Positions 21,504 through 32,324 of a DNA stretch of 64,000 nt are shown in pieces. The DNA lies in NCBI GenBank assembly GCA_015680685.1, contig MNCI01002247.1, positions 22,707-86,706 on the forward strand. The letters run 5' to 3'. Under the pieces are notes generated by a model. It did no database searches. It was not told where the DNA came from and saw nothing but the letters and a program-made list of their open reading frames with translations. Made by a program: the position numbers and the translations under genes. Position 1 is the stretch's first letter, and every line of letters starts with the position of its first letter. Source of the DNA: Gnetum montanum (Eukaryota; Streptophyta; Gnetopsida; Gnetales; Gnetaceae).

Positions 21504-23197
21504 TGAAACACCCCAAAATTTGAAGGCATCCTTGCTTCACCAGGTCTTTGCAAATCGCGCAGCGTTACGGAAGTTCTTTAGGAGATGGATGCTCTGAAGT
21601 TTAGACTGTCCAGTTCGGCAAGTTTTTCTACCCTAGGTGTCAACAGGCTAAATAGATTCTCCAGTCTGCCCACTTGAGTAGTTCATCCAGCCAACAACAC
21701 ACTTAGGAGCGGTGTGTAGAATTGCTGGCAGTACCCAGAATGTGCAAAACACTTTAGTGAGTTTTCTAGGTCAAGGAGTTTTTCTACGCTACGCTACGCT
21801 ATGTAGTGTAGCAAACTTTAGAAGACGGTTGTAGAAGCGCAGTGCTATGCTATGCTATGCTATGCTATGCCACACAATGTAGCACAACGCAACAAAAGCT
21901 GGACGGTTAGTCCTCTCACCCAACTTCAAGTTCTTCAGCAATGTCTCTTTTCGTCAGAAAGCGGTGAACATGGCCAAAAATAGGTCATGTTTGCTGCTAC
22001 GCTACACTAGGCTACATGGTGCAACGAGGTGTAGTAATTCTACGAAAGTGACAGAAGGCATCTCAAAGGGCAGGATCAAAAAGATCGCAAGCCTCATAGT
22101 AAAAAAAGGTAAAGTTTACGGATTGGCAATGTTTTTGTGACTAAGGACAACTGCTATGCTATGATATGCTACGTAGTGTAGCATAGCGTAGTAAACCTAT
22201 GTCCAGTAGTCACAACACTGCAAAGGTTTCCAATGCATGCAGCAGGACACAATGCAGATTTTCCTTCAAACTAGTGGCTACACTACGCTGTGCAGTGTAG
22301 CACAGCATGACAAGATGCTATGCTACGCCAAATGCTACGCTACAAAGCATAGCAAGGCATGGCAAGTGGCTACGTGACATCAATGCACCTCACCTAATTG
22401 CACTATTGCTCTAATAGTGCAATTATGACGTGGTAGGTTTGTAATTACGGTGTGGCAGGCTTGCTCAATGGTCATGTAGGCACGTGCAGCATAGACAAGT
22501 CAGCATAAGCCTAGGGCACGTGGCGTCCAAACCACATCTTTTGCATGCCCTTGGCCTGATAAATACCCAAATGATTGTTAAGGTCCAGCCCCCTGGGTTT
22601 TTTGGCAATTTTGGTCAACTAACAATTTGGTTGGCTGATAAGCAAAATGTTAGCATTGTAACCTTGAGAATTGTAAGCTTTCTATTTGACACTCTAAACA
22701 GTTAGCACTCTCAGCTGGAATTTTGTTATGCTCTTTTCCACCATCTTGGTAGCATTTCACATCATTAATGATTGAGTCTATGTCCAAGCACACAGTTGTC
22801 TTGCTCTACATGTCTTGGTTACCCTCGGTATCTCTGCAGTTCCCAGTGCTGTGCAACCAACTGTATCCATCTTGATAGAGCGAATTCGTAGCTTTGAAGC
22901 AGTGCACTTTTCTAACTACATTTTACTTTGTCTCTCACTTATCATTCACATTTTTACACTATTTTCTACCTCTTTTACATTTAAGAATTACTTCATGCTA
23001 TCAGTTTCATTTTCAAATCACACATTGCAAAAGGTTATATTAACACCGACTAAGTCCTTGTCTGATTGACTAGACTGTTCAAGGTGCCCTATTTCTACTC
23101 CACCCAGCACGACCCTCCCACGAAAATGAGGTTGAGACTGTCAACGACTGATGACCTCTCGACGTTCTTTCAGCCATTGACATTTTTGGTTGCCACA
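21504..23197 (+). mobile_element. B1 5' LTR
   Basis: Starts TGAAACACCCC and ends TTGGTTGCCACA. U3 (21780-22380) is packed with inverted-repeat words of the GCTACGCTA / TAGTGTAGC kind that can fold into hairpins. GATAAATACC at 22558-22567 stands where the 3' LTR has TATAAATACC, so the promoter here carries a mutation. In the first 75 bases I count five differences from the 3' LTR; three are C/T-type transitions. Confidence 0.92.
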
Positions 23198-23203
23198 GTT
23201 TTC

Positions 23204-23220
23204 TGGTGCTAGAAGGAGGA
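23204..23220 (+). promoter_or_regulatory. B1 primer-binding site
   Basis: TGGTGCTAGAAGGAGGA, six bases after the LTR, begins with the TGG that pairs with a tRNA CCA end. Element F has the close relative TGGTGCTAGGAGGGC. This form is found in Tat-lineage elements; I do not assign the tRNA. Confidence 0.75.
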
Positions 23221-23646
23221 CCTTTTGGTGCCCTTTCCACATGTCACGGTAGTCTTGTAAGCCTTCTTCCCCATGATACGCATTGGCATAAACTTGACAC
23301 CCATCTATGGTTTCTTACATGTCGTGCGGTGTAGATCGGTCACCTCGACGGTTCCTTGGGAGCCCTACAAGACATAAATCATCCAGTTGCCAGTTGACTT
23401 GCCTATCTTACGGTAGTCTTGCACATGTTCTGTACCCTATCGCACACTAGCGTAAATGTGACACCCTTTTGTAGTTGTTTACGTGTTGTGTCGTACAGGT
23501 TAGTCACCTCGACGATTCCTTGGGAGCCTGGTAAGACATAAAGCCTCTTTTGATTGCTTCCCAACTCTATTTTCTCTTCTTTGCAAAATTGTTCAGTTTT
23601 TTGATTTCTTTTCCTTTTTTCGTTTGCAAAACTATTTAACTTAACA
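23221..23646 (+). other. B1 leader between primer site and gag
   Basis: Untranslated. It contains a duplicated block: TGTCACGGTAGTCTTGTAAGC at 23243, then ...GACGGTTCCTTGGGAGCC at about 23350 and GACGATTCCTTGGGAGCC at 23512, giving roughly 170-bp imperfect repeats. There is no room for the extra ORF that Ogre elements carry before gag. Confidence 0.6.
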
Positions 23647-25640
23647 ATGGCTTCCACAACTACTGCTACTAATACCTTCAACGTAGAGGTTCCCATCATG
23701 GTTCAAGGCACCATTGGTGCCCAACAACCATTGAACCCAATGCTAGAAACACGTCGATCCCTCAGGATCCAAAATCGGGTACCTGAGGGCTTGGCCAAGC
23801 AACATGAGCACTATAACTTCGTTTGTGCAAAGGTTCAGGAAAACTTGCCTTTGGATGTACACAAATTTGAGGGAAAATGTAGCTTTGAGTTCGCTTACTG
23901 CAATGGGAAGGAGTTTGTTCCCACTCCCAGTGCTTCCATACCTTTGACACAGACAAACCAAATGCTTCTAGACTAACTCATCCAGTTGGATAGACTTAGG
24001 GAGCAACAGAACACAACATCTAACTAGGATGATGCTTTCCAGGATAGATAGGAGGAACTCGATTCCCAATCTGATGAGGGAGGTCAAACCAACCCTATTT
24101 CTGTTCCTCCTACCCAATCCTTCTGGGCCAATCCGTTGTTTGGTGCCACTCCCTTTGTAATCATGCCTATGCTCCCATAGCCTGCAACTACAACCACAAT
24201 GGGTAGCCATGTCACCTTCCTTGAGTATCAATTCCTTTATTCCCCTATTTCATTTGTAGCAACTATGCCTCCGTAAACTGTTCATCATCCCATTCCTATA
24301 GCGCATCACGCACTGATCACAGCTACCTCACCTCTCGCACTCTTAGTCAAGCCTTTGCTCAGACTAAGAGTATACAAGACATGGCTGAGGCAAGTAAAGA
24401 CTTGACCTAAATTGCCTACAAAAACACCTTCATAAAGAAGGACAAGGGTAAAGCCCCAACAACCACAGTGGCCATTGTGGTGATCGAGGCCAAACCTAGA
24501 CCTGGTAACAATGGTAACAAGAACAACAAGAAACTGGCTGTACCTGCAACTAACCCCATGCCCAAGTAGGGTAACACACTGCAATCTCTAGTTCCCACAC
24601 CTGAGACATCTGCATAACCCAAACAGAACTTCGAGCATAAAGATTGCTCAAAGTACACCCCACTACCTCTCAAGCCTTTAGAACTTATGAAGCAGTTATT
24701 GGTAATGGGGCACATCCAACACAAGTAGATGTCGAAAGAAGGAATCAGAAAACATCAACGCTACTGCAAGCTCCTTAGAAACCCCTCCTTGGCCCTACCC
24801 AATGAGCCCCTAGTTCCTAAGGGTTTTAGACTAGACAGGTTTTGTGAATATCACCAATAGTGTGGTCACAACACAGATTACTATCTGGCATTGTAGGATG
24901 ACATCCAGAGATTGATCGATTAGGGAAAATTGGTGTTGGACGAAAGAAACCTAGTACGCCTTGAGAACCAATCTATGCATGTCTACATCGACCCCCTCAA
25001 CGCCAACAATGCCAGTTACGTCATCAATGCCATCGGTATTGACGGTGATCCTAGGCCACCCTGGTAGCCATTCGTGGTCCATGTTCCTCAGCGTAGTGCA
25101 CTAGCACTACCAGCAGCTAGCCAAAGCTCGCAATAGCCATTCGTTCTAAGAGTCCCTCCCTGGAAATCCATCTCTGCACCACTTGTTAGCGAAACCACAC
25201 CACCCCGTGTGTTAACACCATTAACTCCTTTTATCATTAGGGGGCCGATCCATTTGACAACCCTCACCCCATATAAGAAAGCTGAACAACCTTTTCATCC
25301 TAAAAAATGGGAAGTGCATTTTGTAGGTAAGACATTGAGAGGGAGTGCCACCCCTGGTACTTCCAAACCTATGTCTCCATCCCCTGCATCTATGCCCTCG
25401 TCACCAAATATGAACATTGCTATAATCGCACAGTTTATGCCATCCCACCAAAAAGGGTATGAGCTTAGATCCAAAGTCACCCCTCCTTAGGAAATTCATC
25501 TTTTGGGACAAATAGAAGAAGAGGAAAGCATTAAACAGGGGGTGGCCAAGACCTCTTGGATTCCTTCACTTAGGTTGAACAAGCTCTAAAATAAAAAACA
25601 CGACACTGAGCTTGTATGACCTAATCATGATGTCTATCGC
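23647..25640 (+). pseudogene. B1 gag
   Basis: The start MASTTTATNTFNVEVP follows the leader and heads a 109-codon open frame; the reading continues through TAG stops. Near 24830-24930 it reads RFCEYHQ, a stop, then CGHNTDYYLAL and DIQRLID. This is the Tat-type zinc-knuckle region (C-x-x-H, G-H-x-T-x-x-C), with the last Cys changed to Tyr. Between the N-terminus and the knuckle I cannot find the usual capsid core, and the distance (about 400 residues including linkers) is short, so an internal deletion is likely. It would form the particle in which reverse transcription occurs. Confidence 0.65.
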
Positions 25641-26319
25641 ACACCGCGAGGCTTTGATCTGCATGTTAACAGTGATTCTAGTCAACAAAGACATGCCAGC
25701 AGAAGAGGAAGCCATCCACTCGGTCATGCTTCCCTCTGCACCTACAGAGCCAGAACTGTCTCAACTCACTTTATGTGATGATGCCATTAGGGAAGATCCG
25801 GAAAGGGGTCAGGTGACTATAGCACCTCTACTCATCACAATTTGGGTTAGCCAACAATGGATCTGAAGGGTACACATTGATGATGGGGCTACCATGAATG
25901 TTGTCCCCTTCCCTATTGTGGAAAAAGTGGGCTTGGTCAACCAGATCAAACCCACAATGACATCATGCCTGAGGTGATTCAATGGGGCATGTGTCCTAGT
26001 GAAGGACACAGTCCACATAGACTTTGTGGTAGGGGACCAGTTCCCTACAAATGCAACATTCATCATGATTGAGGAAATTCTTGGGTTTAACCTGATCTTG
26101 GGGAGATCATGGTTGGCACAACTTAGGGCTATCTCTTTGCCCATTCACCAGGAAATCCACCTACCATACACAAGCAGGGAGGTGGTGATCCATGGTGATG
26201 AAGTAGTAGTGCAAGAAATCAATAACATAGACATGGAGCAGGGCTCAAAGGTCATAACCTTTGAGAATGAAGCACCTGCTTGTGCACACATTAACCATCC
26301 AGCAGGAGAATTAGCTTAG
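25640..26319 (+). pseudogene. B1 aspartic protease
   Basis: The plus strand reads VHIDDGATMNVVPFPIVEKV after an in-frame stop. This is the active-site loop of Tat-type proteases, D-x-G-x-x-x-N-x-x-P. FVVGDQFPTNATFIMIEE and FNLILGRSWLAQLRAI follow, the second being the I-L-G-R-x-W-L flap/end motif. It ends at a stop at 26317. B2 has the same C-terminal part in reverse at 50217-50490. It would cut the polyprotein. Confidence 0.8.
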
Positions 26320-26553
26320 CAAGCCAGTTACCAAAACGAAAGCATGTGGGCTAAGTTGCCCTTCCAAGCGAGGGACAATGATGCAAATGAAGGCCCTGGC
26401 AAAGCACCTTGGCTTTACATTCGCTCAATTTAGGCTAGGTTAAGAAGTAGCTATGCATAGCATAGCAACTTCACTGCTTCCTGCCCAGTTTCCATCCCTT
26501 GTACATTCACCACCTTTTGCGGTGCTAACGTACCATCCTTTTGGCATGTTACG

Positions 26554-26950
26554 CAATGGCCCAAAATGGCCTAAAACTATGTTACACAATGGCCCAAAAT
26601 GGCCTAAAACTATGTTACACAATGGCCCAAAATGGCCTAAAACTAGCAATGGCCCAAAATGGCCTAAAACTAGCAATGGCCCGGAACGGCCTAAAACTAG
26701 CAATGGCATGAAATGGGCCTAAAACTAAAAATGGCCCGAAATGGCTTAAAACTATGTTATGTAATGGCTCGAAATGGCCTAAAACTAGCAATGGCCTGAA
26801 ATGGCCTAAAACTAACAATGGCCTGAAATGGCCTGAAACTAGTAATGGTCCAAAATGGCTTAAAACTAGCAATGGCCCGAAATGGCCTAAAACTAGCAAT
26901 GGCCCAAAATGGCCTAAAACTAGTAATGGCCTGAAATGGCCTAAAACTAG
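26554..26950 (+). repeat. B1 repeat array 1: 14 units of 27-33 bp
   Basis: Unit AATGGCCCAAAATGGCCTAA plus AACTAGC; four units are extended by TTACAC-like sequence or a base. Unit lengths are mostly multiples of three, so both strands stay open and give NGPKWPKTS-type repeats by accident. It lies just after the protease and before the 3' end of the antisense gene. Confidence 0.95.
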
Positions 26951-27257
26951 CACATGAAAGCATGAACATTTTACACAAAACATAACGTGTAGACAATGAA
27001 CAAGTTAATGTAGAATCAATTTATTTTCCAAAATTCTCTCCTTTATTCAAACTTTTTCCTTTTAGACAATATTTGCAAAAATTGTTACAAAATTTCAAAA
27101 AATTCCAAAAAAAGCCCTTGCTATCATGGGTTGTCCCTATTTGCATCATCTTTAGCATGCATTTCTGCATCTTCACCTTTTGCATCACCTTCCCTTGCAT
27201 TGTCCTCTACCGATTCTTCATTCCTTTCCTCCGCGGGCCTCGTGGCCTCATTTGGAG

Positions 27258-27346
27258 CTTGCATCGTAGGAATGAAGTAGTCAGCTAAAGTAATGCATGT
27301 ATGCTATAATAGAGCATAAGCATTACTACAATAGAAAGCGACTAAC
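27258..27346 (-). other. Intron in B1 antisense gene (last)
   Basis: Donor TCTCAG/GTTAGT; the acceptor is near GATGCAAG. B2 has TCTTAG/GTTATC ... TTTATGCAG at 49558-49641 with the same flanking codons (CCAAATG after the acceptor). Confidence 0.55.
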
Positions 27347-28167
27347 CTGAGAAGGGCTTGCCTCCATCTTGAAGGGTATCCAGTCTAAATCGAGCCCGAG
27401 GCGGTGGCAGAATTTCTCTACCATAATGTCCACCCAACACCTATTGCAGGGTACAGCGTCCGTAATAGCTCTCTCCCTTTCGATGGTTGTCCACCTTGGT
27501 GGTCCTGGAGAAAAGGAGACGATTGCGGTCTCTCCTATGGGAAGGTCCATTTTCAGGTTAGGAGATTCCGTAACCTTTACCTACTCTTTGAACCTGGCGT
27601 AGGCCTCAAAAGCATCAATGGCATTTACGAATACTTTATATGTAAATGCCTCCATAGCAGCGTCCTTGTACAATTTACGATGGGTGGCATTTTCCAGTTT
27701 ATACATATGTTTGTGATTTTTTTGGAACTGCTCCCATTCGTAAACCTTGGCACTGAAATCTTTCAAATTTTGACATTTCTGGGCTAGCAAGTCCATTTGC
27801 ATCCTTTGTTCTATTATTTCATGGGTGGCTTCAACGTTTTGACGCGCGACTGTCCAAAAGCTGGTGTAATCTATCATAGCCGTGTGCTAGTCCTTATTAT
27901 TAGTGTCATGGGCTATGCGGAACTCATTCCTCAACTTAAGATCCTCCACCTCGGTGCTCAGGTCAGCCTCCCTTTGCTCAGCTTTTTGGACCCATTTCCA
28001 CAGGTCCTTGTTGACATGCTTATACTCCCATAAGAAGCGTGCCAAGTGCAAAACACATTTGCAAGCCTCGTCGTATGCGCGAAGAGACATCTTGGTCACT
28101 TCAGGTGGGAATGTAGGCACGACACTAACTTTCAAAGAACGTGTTGAGTCCCATTTGAGCTCAGAGG

Positions 28168-28271
28168 CTACCATGACACAAAGAGTGTAGTAATCGCGTT
28201 AGCACAACAAGATTAGCAAACTCAAGAAACTCTAGCATAGAAACATGAGAGCACCTGACACTACTACTTAC
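28168..28271 (-). other. Intron in B1 antisense gene
   Basis: Donor GCAA/GTAAGTAG, acceptor CATGGTAG/CC, 104 bp. It joins QQVHPDA to TSELKWD in frame. B2 has an acceptor TTGATAG/CC at 48734-48736 before SHLKWD. Confidence 0.7.
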
Positions 28272-28814
28272 TTGCGTCAGGGTGCACCTGCTGAAGGTGG
28301 TTGATCATGTCGTCGACGATTCCTTGCATGTATGCAAACTTATCAGGGATCTTAGCCCATGATTCTGCACAAGTCAGAGGAGGTCCTACAGCATCAACAG
28401 TAGTGCTTGTTACATAAATAAACATATCAGCAATGGCCAAAATGGACTAAGATAAGGCAAACACATTGCCGAACTCACTAGCGTCTGATTGTGGCCTCTC
28501 TTCTTGTTGTTGCAAGACGATGGCAATAGCCTTGGCAGAGGTCCCTGCCAAGTCTGTACAAGCCTCTTCTTTATGCACTGGTGCCTTTCCTTTTAGGAGA
28601 CTAGCATCTTTTTTATTCAAGGGAGACTCCTCTTCATTAGTAGGAGGATTCTTCCAAATAACAAGAGTCCCCGCCTTAGCGACAGGGGTTCTTCCTTTCT
28701 TGAAAAGGGCCCTTTCTTTTGAGACTGGGGCCTCCATGTCTTTATTCACTGCCCCCGTCTTAGGGGCCGACACCTCTTCATCGCCTTCTTCTTCTTCTTC
28801 TTCTTCTTCTTCCT

Positions 28815-28948
28815 CTGTTAGTCAAGAAACATGTTTGCATTAGTCCGAAACAAGTTTGCTTAAAGCGGGTGCTACGCTACGCTACACCACCTAGTGTAGC
28901 ATAGTGTGGTAGAAAATAACAAGGTAGGCATTAAACAAAAAAATTTAC
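28815..28948 (-). other. Intron in B1 antisense gene
   Basis: Donor ATTG/GTAAATTT, acceptor GACTAACAG/AGG, 134 bp. It joins TQPPIG to the Glu-rich run. It contains a GCTACGCTACGCTACA...TAGTGTAGC palindrome. Confidence 0.65.
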
Positions 28949-30001
28949 CAATGGGAGGTTGCGTCCTCTACATCTTAAGCTGCAACCACCGCCCCTCCTC
29001 TTCCTCCGTGCGAAGGGTTTTCCTAGCTGGAGGAGGCCTCTTCTACTGCAACTTTTTGGGCACAGTCTCGACTATGAGATGTTGCCCCCATGACATGCTA
29101 CCAACTACAGCAGGGGGCATCTTCCCTATGCTGTCTAGGCCATGAAGGTTGTGGGAGACCTAGTCCTTAGTCATCATAGAGATTGACTCCCCAATTATTT
29201 CTGGGGGATCTTGGGCTCAGATGATCTAGAGGATCTGGCAGATCCACGTTCTAGAAATCTGGTTGTGATTTCGCATGACCCAGGCTCCATTCTCTTGAAC
29301 CACCAGAAAATTCATGAAATGCGTCATATAGGTTATGTAAAAGGCATAATGTATATTGGAACGGGACTCCAATTTCTTATGGAGCCCCAAGATTTCAGTA
29401 TGCAAGCCTTTACATAGAAACCTGGCCCTGTTGTAGCGGGACCCCTCTTCCATGACCTCACGCATTATCCAAGCATGCTCAATCCCTATGACCTTCCCTT
29501 GGGTGAGTAGCTAGGGGAATGCGTGAGCATGGAAGATATGGTAAATCTCTTTGGTGGGTCCTTCTTTGAGCTTCTCCAAGGAGAGCCCCTTCCACTCCTT
29601 GGCAATCCCTAACCACTCCTGAATGTCCTTCTTCTAAAGGGTCAGCTCCTTCTTACCCTTTGATCCTATAGGGATCCCATCGGCAGGGACACTGAACAGG
29701 TCCGTAAATAGCTAGTCATTGATTTCAATGATCACTAGTACACCCTATATGCTTGTGCTGAAGCGGCCTACCTTTTTAGAAAAGGAGTTAACTAGGGAGA
29801 GCATCTTAGCGGCAGGAACGCTTAGATTCAGGGCCAGTAATAGATCTATAAGTACAACCTTTTGGATATTCTAGACTAAGGAGTTCGAAGCCATACCATT
29901 TATCCAACATTGGCTCATATCTACTTCTCCATACTTGAAGTAGATGTTTGCCCCCTATGTCTCTGCGGTTACCACCATCACCTCCTGGTGCTTCTTCGTC
30001 C

Positions 30002-30085
30002 CTATAATAGTTTTTGCAAAAATGTTTAACATAAAAATGTAGAAAATCCAAAGATTGCAAAAACACTTAAGCATGTAACACTTAC
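30002..30085 (-). other. Intron in B1 antisense gene
   Basis: Donor AGCA/GTAAGTG, acceptor ATTATAG/GG, 84 bp, T-rich. Confidence 0.65.
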
Positions 30086-30374
30086 TGCTTGTCCTACAAG
30101 GTCTGTACGGTAACGAGAATGGTGGAAGACTAACTAGAACTTGATCAACGGTGTTCAATTTGAAGGGTTCTACCCACCCCTCATCCAACCAACTGGCCCC
30201 TTGCACTGATTGTAAGGAATGGGGTATAGGTGTGGGTAGGTGTGGTATTCACTCCCGCATTAACCAATCACACCCGTGCATAGGTTCTGAGCAGAATATA
30301 ACTCTTATAGGGCTATTCCTGCTATAGCCAGTAGGCCCGGTTGGTCATGAACCCTATCCTTATTGATGTAGAAC

Positions 30375-30456
30375 CTGGTAATAAAAACATACTATTAGCA
30401 TTTGGCCAATATGGCAAGTGTTGCATAACACAGTGGAACAAAGCTTCAAAACTCAC
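30375..30456 (-). other. Intron in B1 antisense gene
   Basis: Donor CGG/GTGAGTTTTG, acceptor TTTTTATTACCAG, 82 bp. It joins VYCAVG to the YINKDRV reading. Confidence 0.65.
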
Positions 30457-31642
30457 CCGACAGCACAATAGACAGTTCTTGGTAGGTTTTGGAAGCACGT
30501 TGCCATATAATGTGCAATAAATAATGTGTTGTAACAATGGTAGTAGTTGTACTCAGGCATATCCTAGATCTAGGCCAGACGCCTTAACCCTATGGGGCAT
30601 TGACTAGATTCTTCTCCCTGCTTGCTCATGATTGCCCCATCCATTAGAAACCTCAGGATGCCTTGGATCGCCCTAGGCAATATGGCTTCTGTTATGGTGG
30701 TGGCCTCCTCCTCCTCTAGGTATGACCAAATGATCATACTGAAGTGTTCAAGGAGGTATTGTAGGAAAGCCTATGCTCCTTTCCTAAACCAGAGCCCCCG
30801 CTCCCCCACACGTAGCTAGGGAGGAGGAGCATTAGCCACAGGTTTTCTTGCGTGACACAGGACCCATACAATTTCCAAGAAAATCAAAATCGACCTTAGC
30901 CCCATCCTGCACAACACAAAAAGCAAGTGTTAGCATCATGTCTAAGTGTAATGCATACGCAACATAGAAATACCTAGCAGTTCATGCATATAGCGTAGCA
31001 TATACCCTCTTCCCGCAGATAGTGTAGCAAGAACATGAAAGCGCGAGCGCAACGAAAATAGCCTAGCGTAGTAACAGAACAATTAACCCTAATAGGGTGA
31101 TTAACAATACGCGTTGGTAGAACACGTGTCGCACTATCACATCATGGATGGCCCAACCCTCCTTGGGGTCCTACGTCATGCCATTCGAAAGCTAAGTAAC
31201 TTAAACTGTCCAGACCCTCATAGTTATGACAACTGCAATGGTGGAGGTTTAAGCGACCTTGCATGCAACAATGGCGTAACGTTTATGCACTCGCTATGGT
31301 TGAGACGACAACAATGGTGATGCAAAGGATAAAAAAAATGCGATGATAGAAAACATAGGTGGTAGCCTATTGGGTCAATGGTGTGTCTGCCTGTGCTGCG
31401 ATGCATGCTTGTGTCACATTCCCTAAGGTTTTCTTCACCTCCTCGACAGTTGCAAGTGCCAAATTCATGCGTTCCTTCTTTGGAGCCATCATCCTGCTTG
31501 CAGACGTTTTCTTGTTGCGATGCAAAAAACTGCCTTACTCACTGTTAGCACAATTGCTCTGAGCTCTAGAATTGCTTTGTGCACTGAATATGGGCTCTAC
31601 GCTCTCATGATGAGAATGACAAGCTTACCAAGGTTTAATCCC

Positions 31643-31650
31643 TATTTATG
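31643..31650 (-). promoter_or_regulatory. TATA-like element of the B1 antisense gene
   Basis: The minus strand reads CATAAATAGGGATTAAACC followed by TTGGTAAGCTTGTCA, about 155 bp before the ATG. B2 has TATAAATAGAGGATTACCCC followed by TTGGTAATCTTGTCA at 46603. The match of box and downstream sequence supports a promoter for the antisense transcript. B1 has a T-to-C change in the first base. Confidence 0.6.
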
Positions 31651-31827
31651 GCCATAATGGTAAAAAGAGAAACTTGTTGTTCTCTTTCTCTGTTTAATGC
31701 GGAGTGCACCGTACAACATAGCATGTCCACCATGACATCATAGCACTGTTGGCATTAAAACCTTGACATGCTTCAAGCTAACTACGTGCTTCCTTGAGAA
31801 ATGAAAAAATATATATTTTCAATTTTA

Positions 31828-32066
31828 CCAGTCTAAAAAGACCTTAAACTAGCAACCCCAGTGCAATTGTAACATTTGCGGTCTGAAAAGGCCTTAAACT
31901 AGCATTTTTTACCGTAGTGCTCCACTCTCGTTACCCATCCAAAAAGACCTTAAACTAGCAATTGTAGCGTAGTTGTGCTTTTAATGGTCCGAAAAGACCC
32001 TTAGCAACTTTGATCTGTTATACATTCATAGTCTGCAATGATGCTAAACTAGCAATCTCATGTTTT
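31828..32066 (+). repeat. B1 repeat array 2
   Basis: Degenerate units around AAAAGACCTTAAACTAGCAA, about five in number and unevenly spaced. It shares the TTAAACTAGCA core with arrays 1 and 3. B2 has the counterpart at 46140-46395. The rest of 31651-32300 is non-coding. Confidence 0.75.
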
Positions 32067-32324
32067 TGCATTAGCAGTTTTACATTTTCTTTTTAGTAGT
32101 TTCAGGTTTTTACATCGACAGTTTTGCGTTTTCTATTTTAGCAGCTCTGCATCTCCATGCTATAATGGTCTACTATGACTTTAAATTGAAAAAATTTTAA
32201 TCTTTACATCATATTCCACTAGTTACATCTTGTCATTGCATTACAAGTTTTCGTTATACATGATTACTACCAATAGGTGCCTCTTAACTAGGCTGTCATC
32301 TCATTTTGACAAGTTAAGTAAAAA

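Larger units (their letters stand above)
27124..31492 (-). pseudogene. B1 antisense gene with introns, function unknown
   Basis: It starts MMAPKKERMNLALATVEEV at 31492 and ends in an acidic tail, EDNAREGDAKGEDAEMHAKD, with a TGA at 27124. Parts in order: an LEHFSMIIWSYLEEEEATT block near 30740; DIQEWLGIAKEWKGLSLEKL and MREVMEEGSRYNRARFLCKG at 29300-29640; a Glu-rich then Lys/Pro-rich linker (28450-28815); SELKWDSTRSLKVSVVP and coiled-coil-like LWKWVQKAEQREADLSTEV (27887-28168); EWEQFQKNHKHMYKLENATH; SPGPPRWTTI. At least five GT-AG introns join these blocks. B2 carries the same exons. I recognise no known domain, only likely coiled coil. Stops show that this copy is dead. Confidence 0.7.
26439..32312 (+). 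other. B1 predicted sense-strand intron between protease and RT
   Basis: The candidate donor TAG/GTTAAGAAG aligns with GG/GTTAGGAAA in B2 (in reverse at 50216). The acceptor region CATTTTGACAAG aligns with TTATTGCAG in B2 (46043), the B1 copy probably having lost its AG by a G-to-A change. Ogre elements are known to carry an intron at this place. Removal would bring protease and RT within one transcript. Confidence 0.5.

Noticed and set aside
21266-21553. Two minus-strand frames of about 90 residues
   Set aside because: They lie in LTR2, cross the B1 insertion point and have no protein-like counterpart in other LTRs.
26554-26950. CRISPR-like look of the 27-bp array
   Set aside because: Units are adjoining with no unique spacers, and the setting is a plant retrotransposon.
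26453-26996. Open frames on both strands with NGPKWPKTS or FRPFRAIAS repeats
   Set aside because: Produced by a tandem array whose unit length is a multiple of three; no start context or partner in B2.
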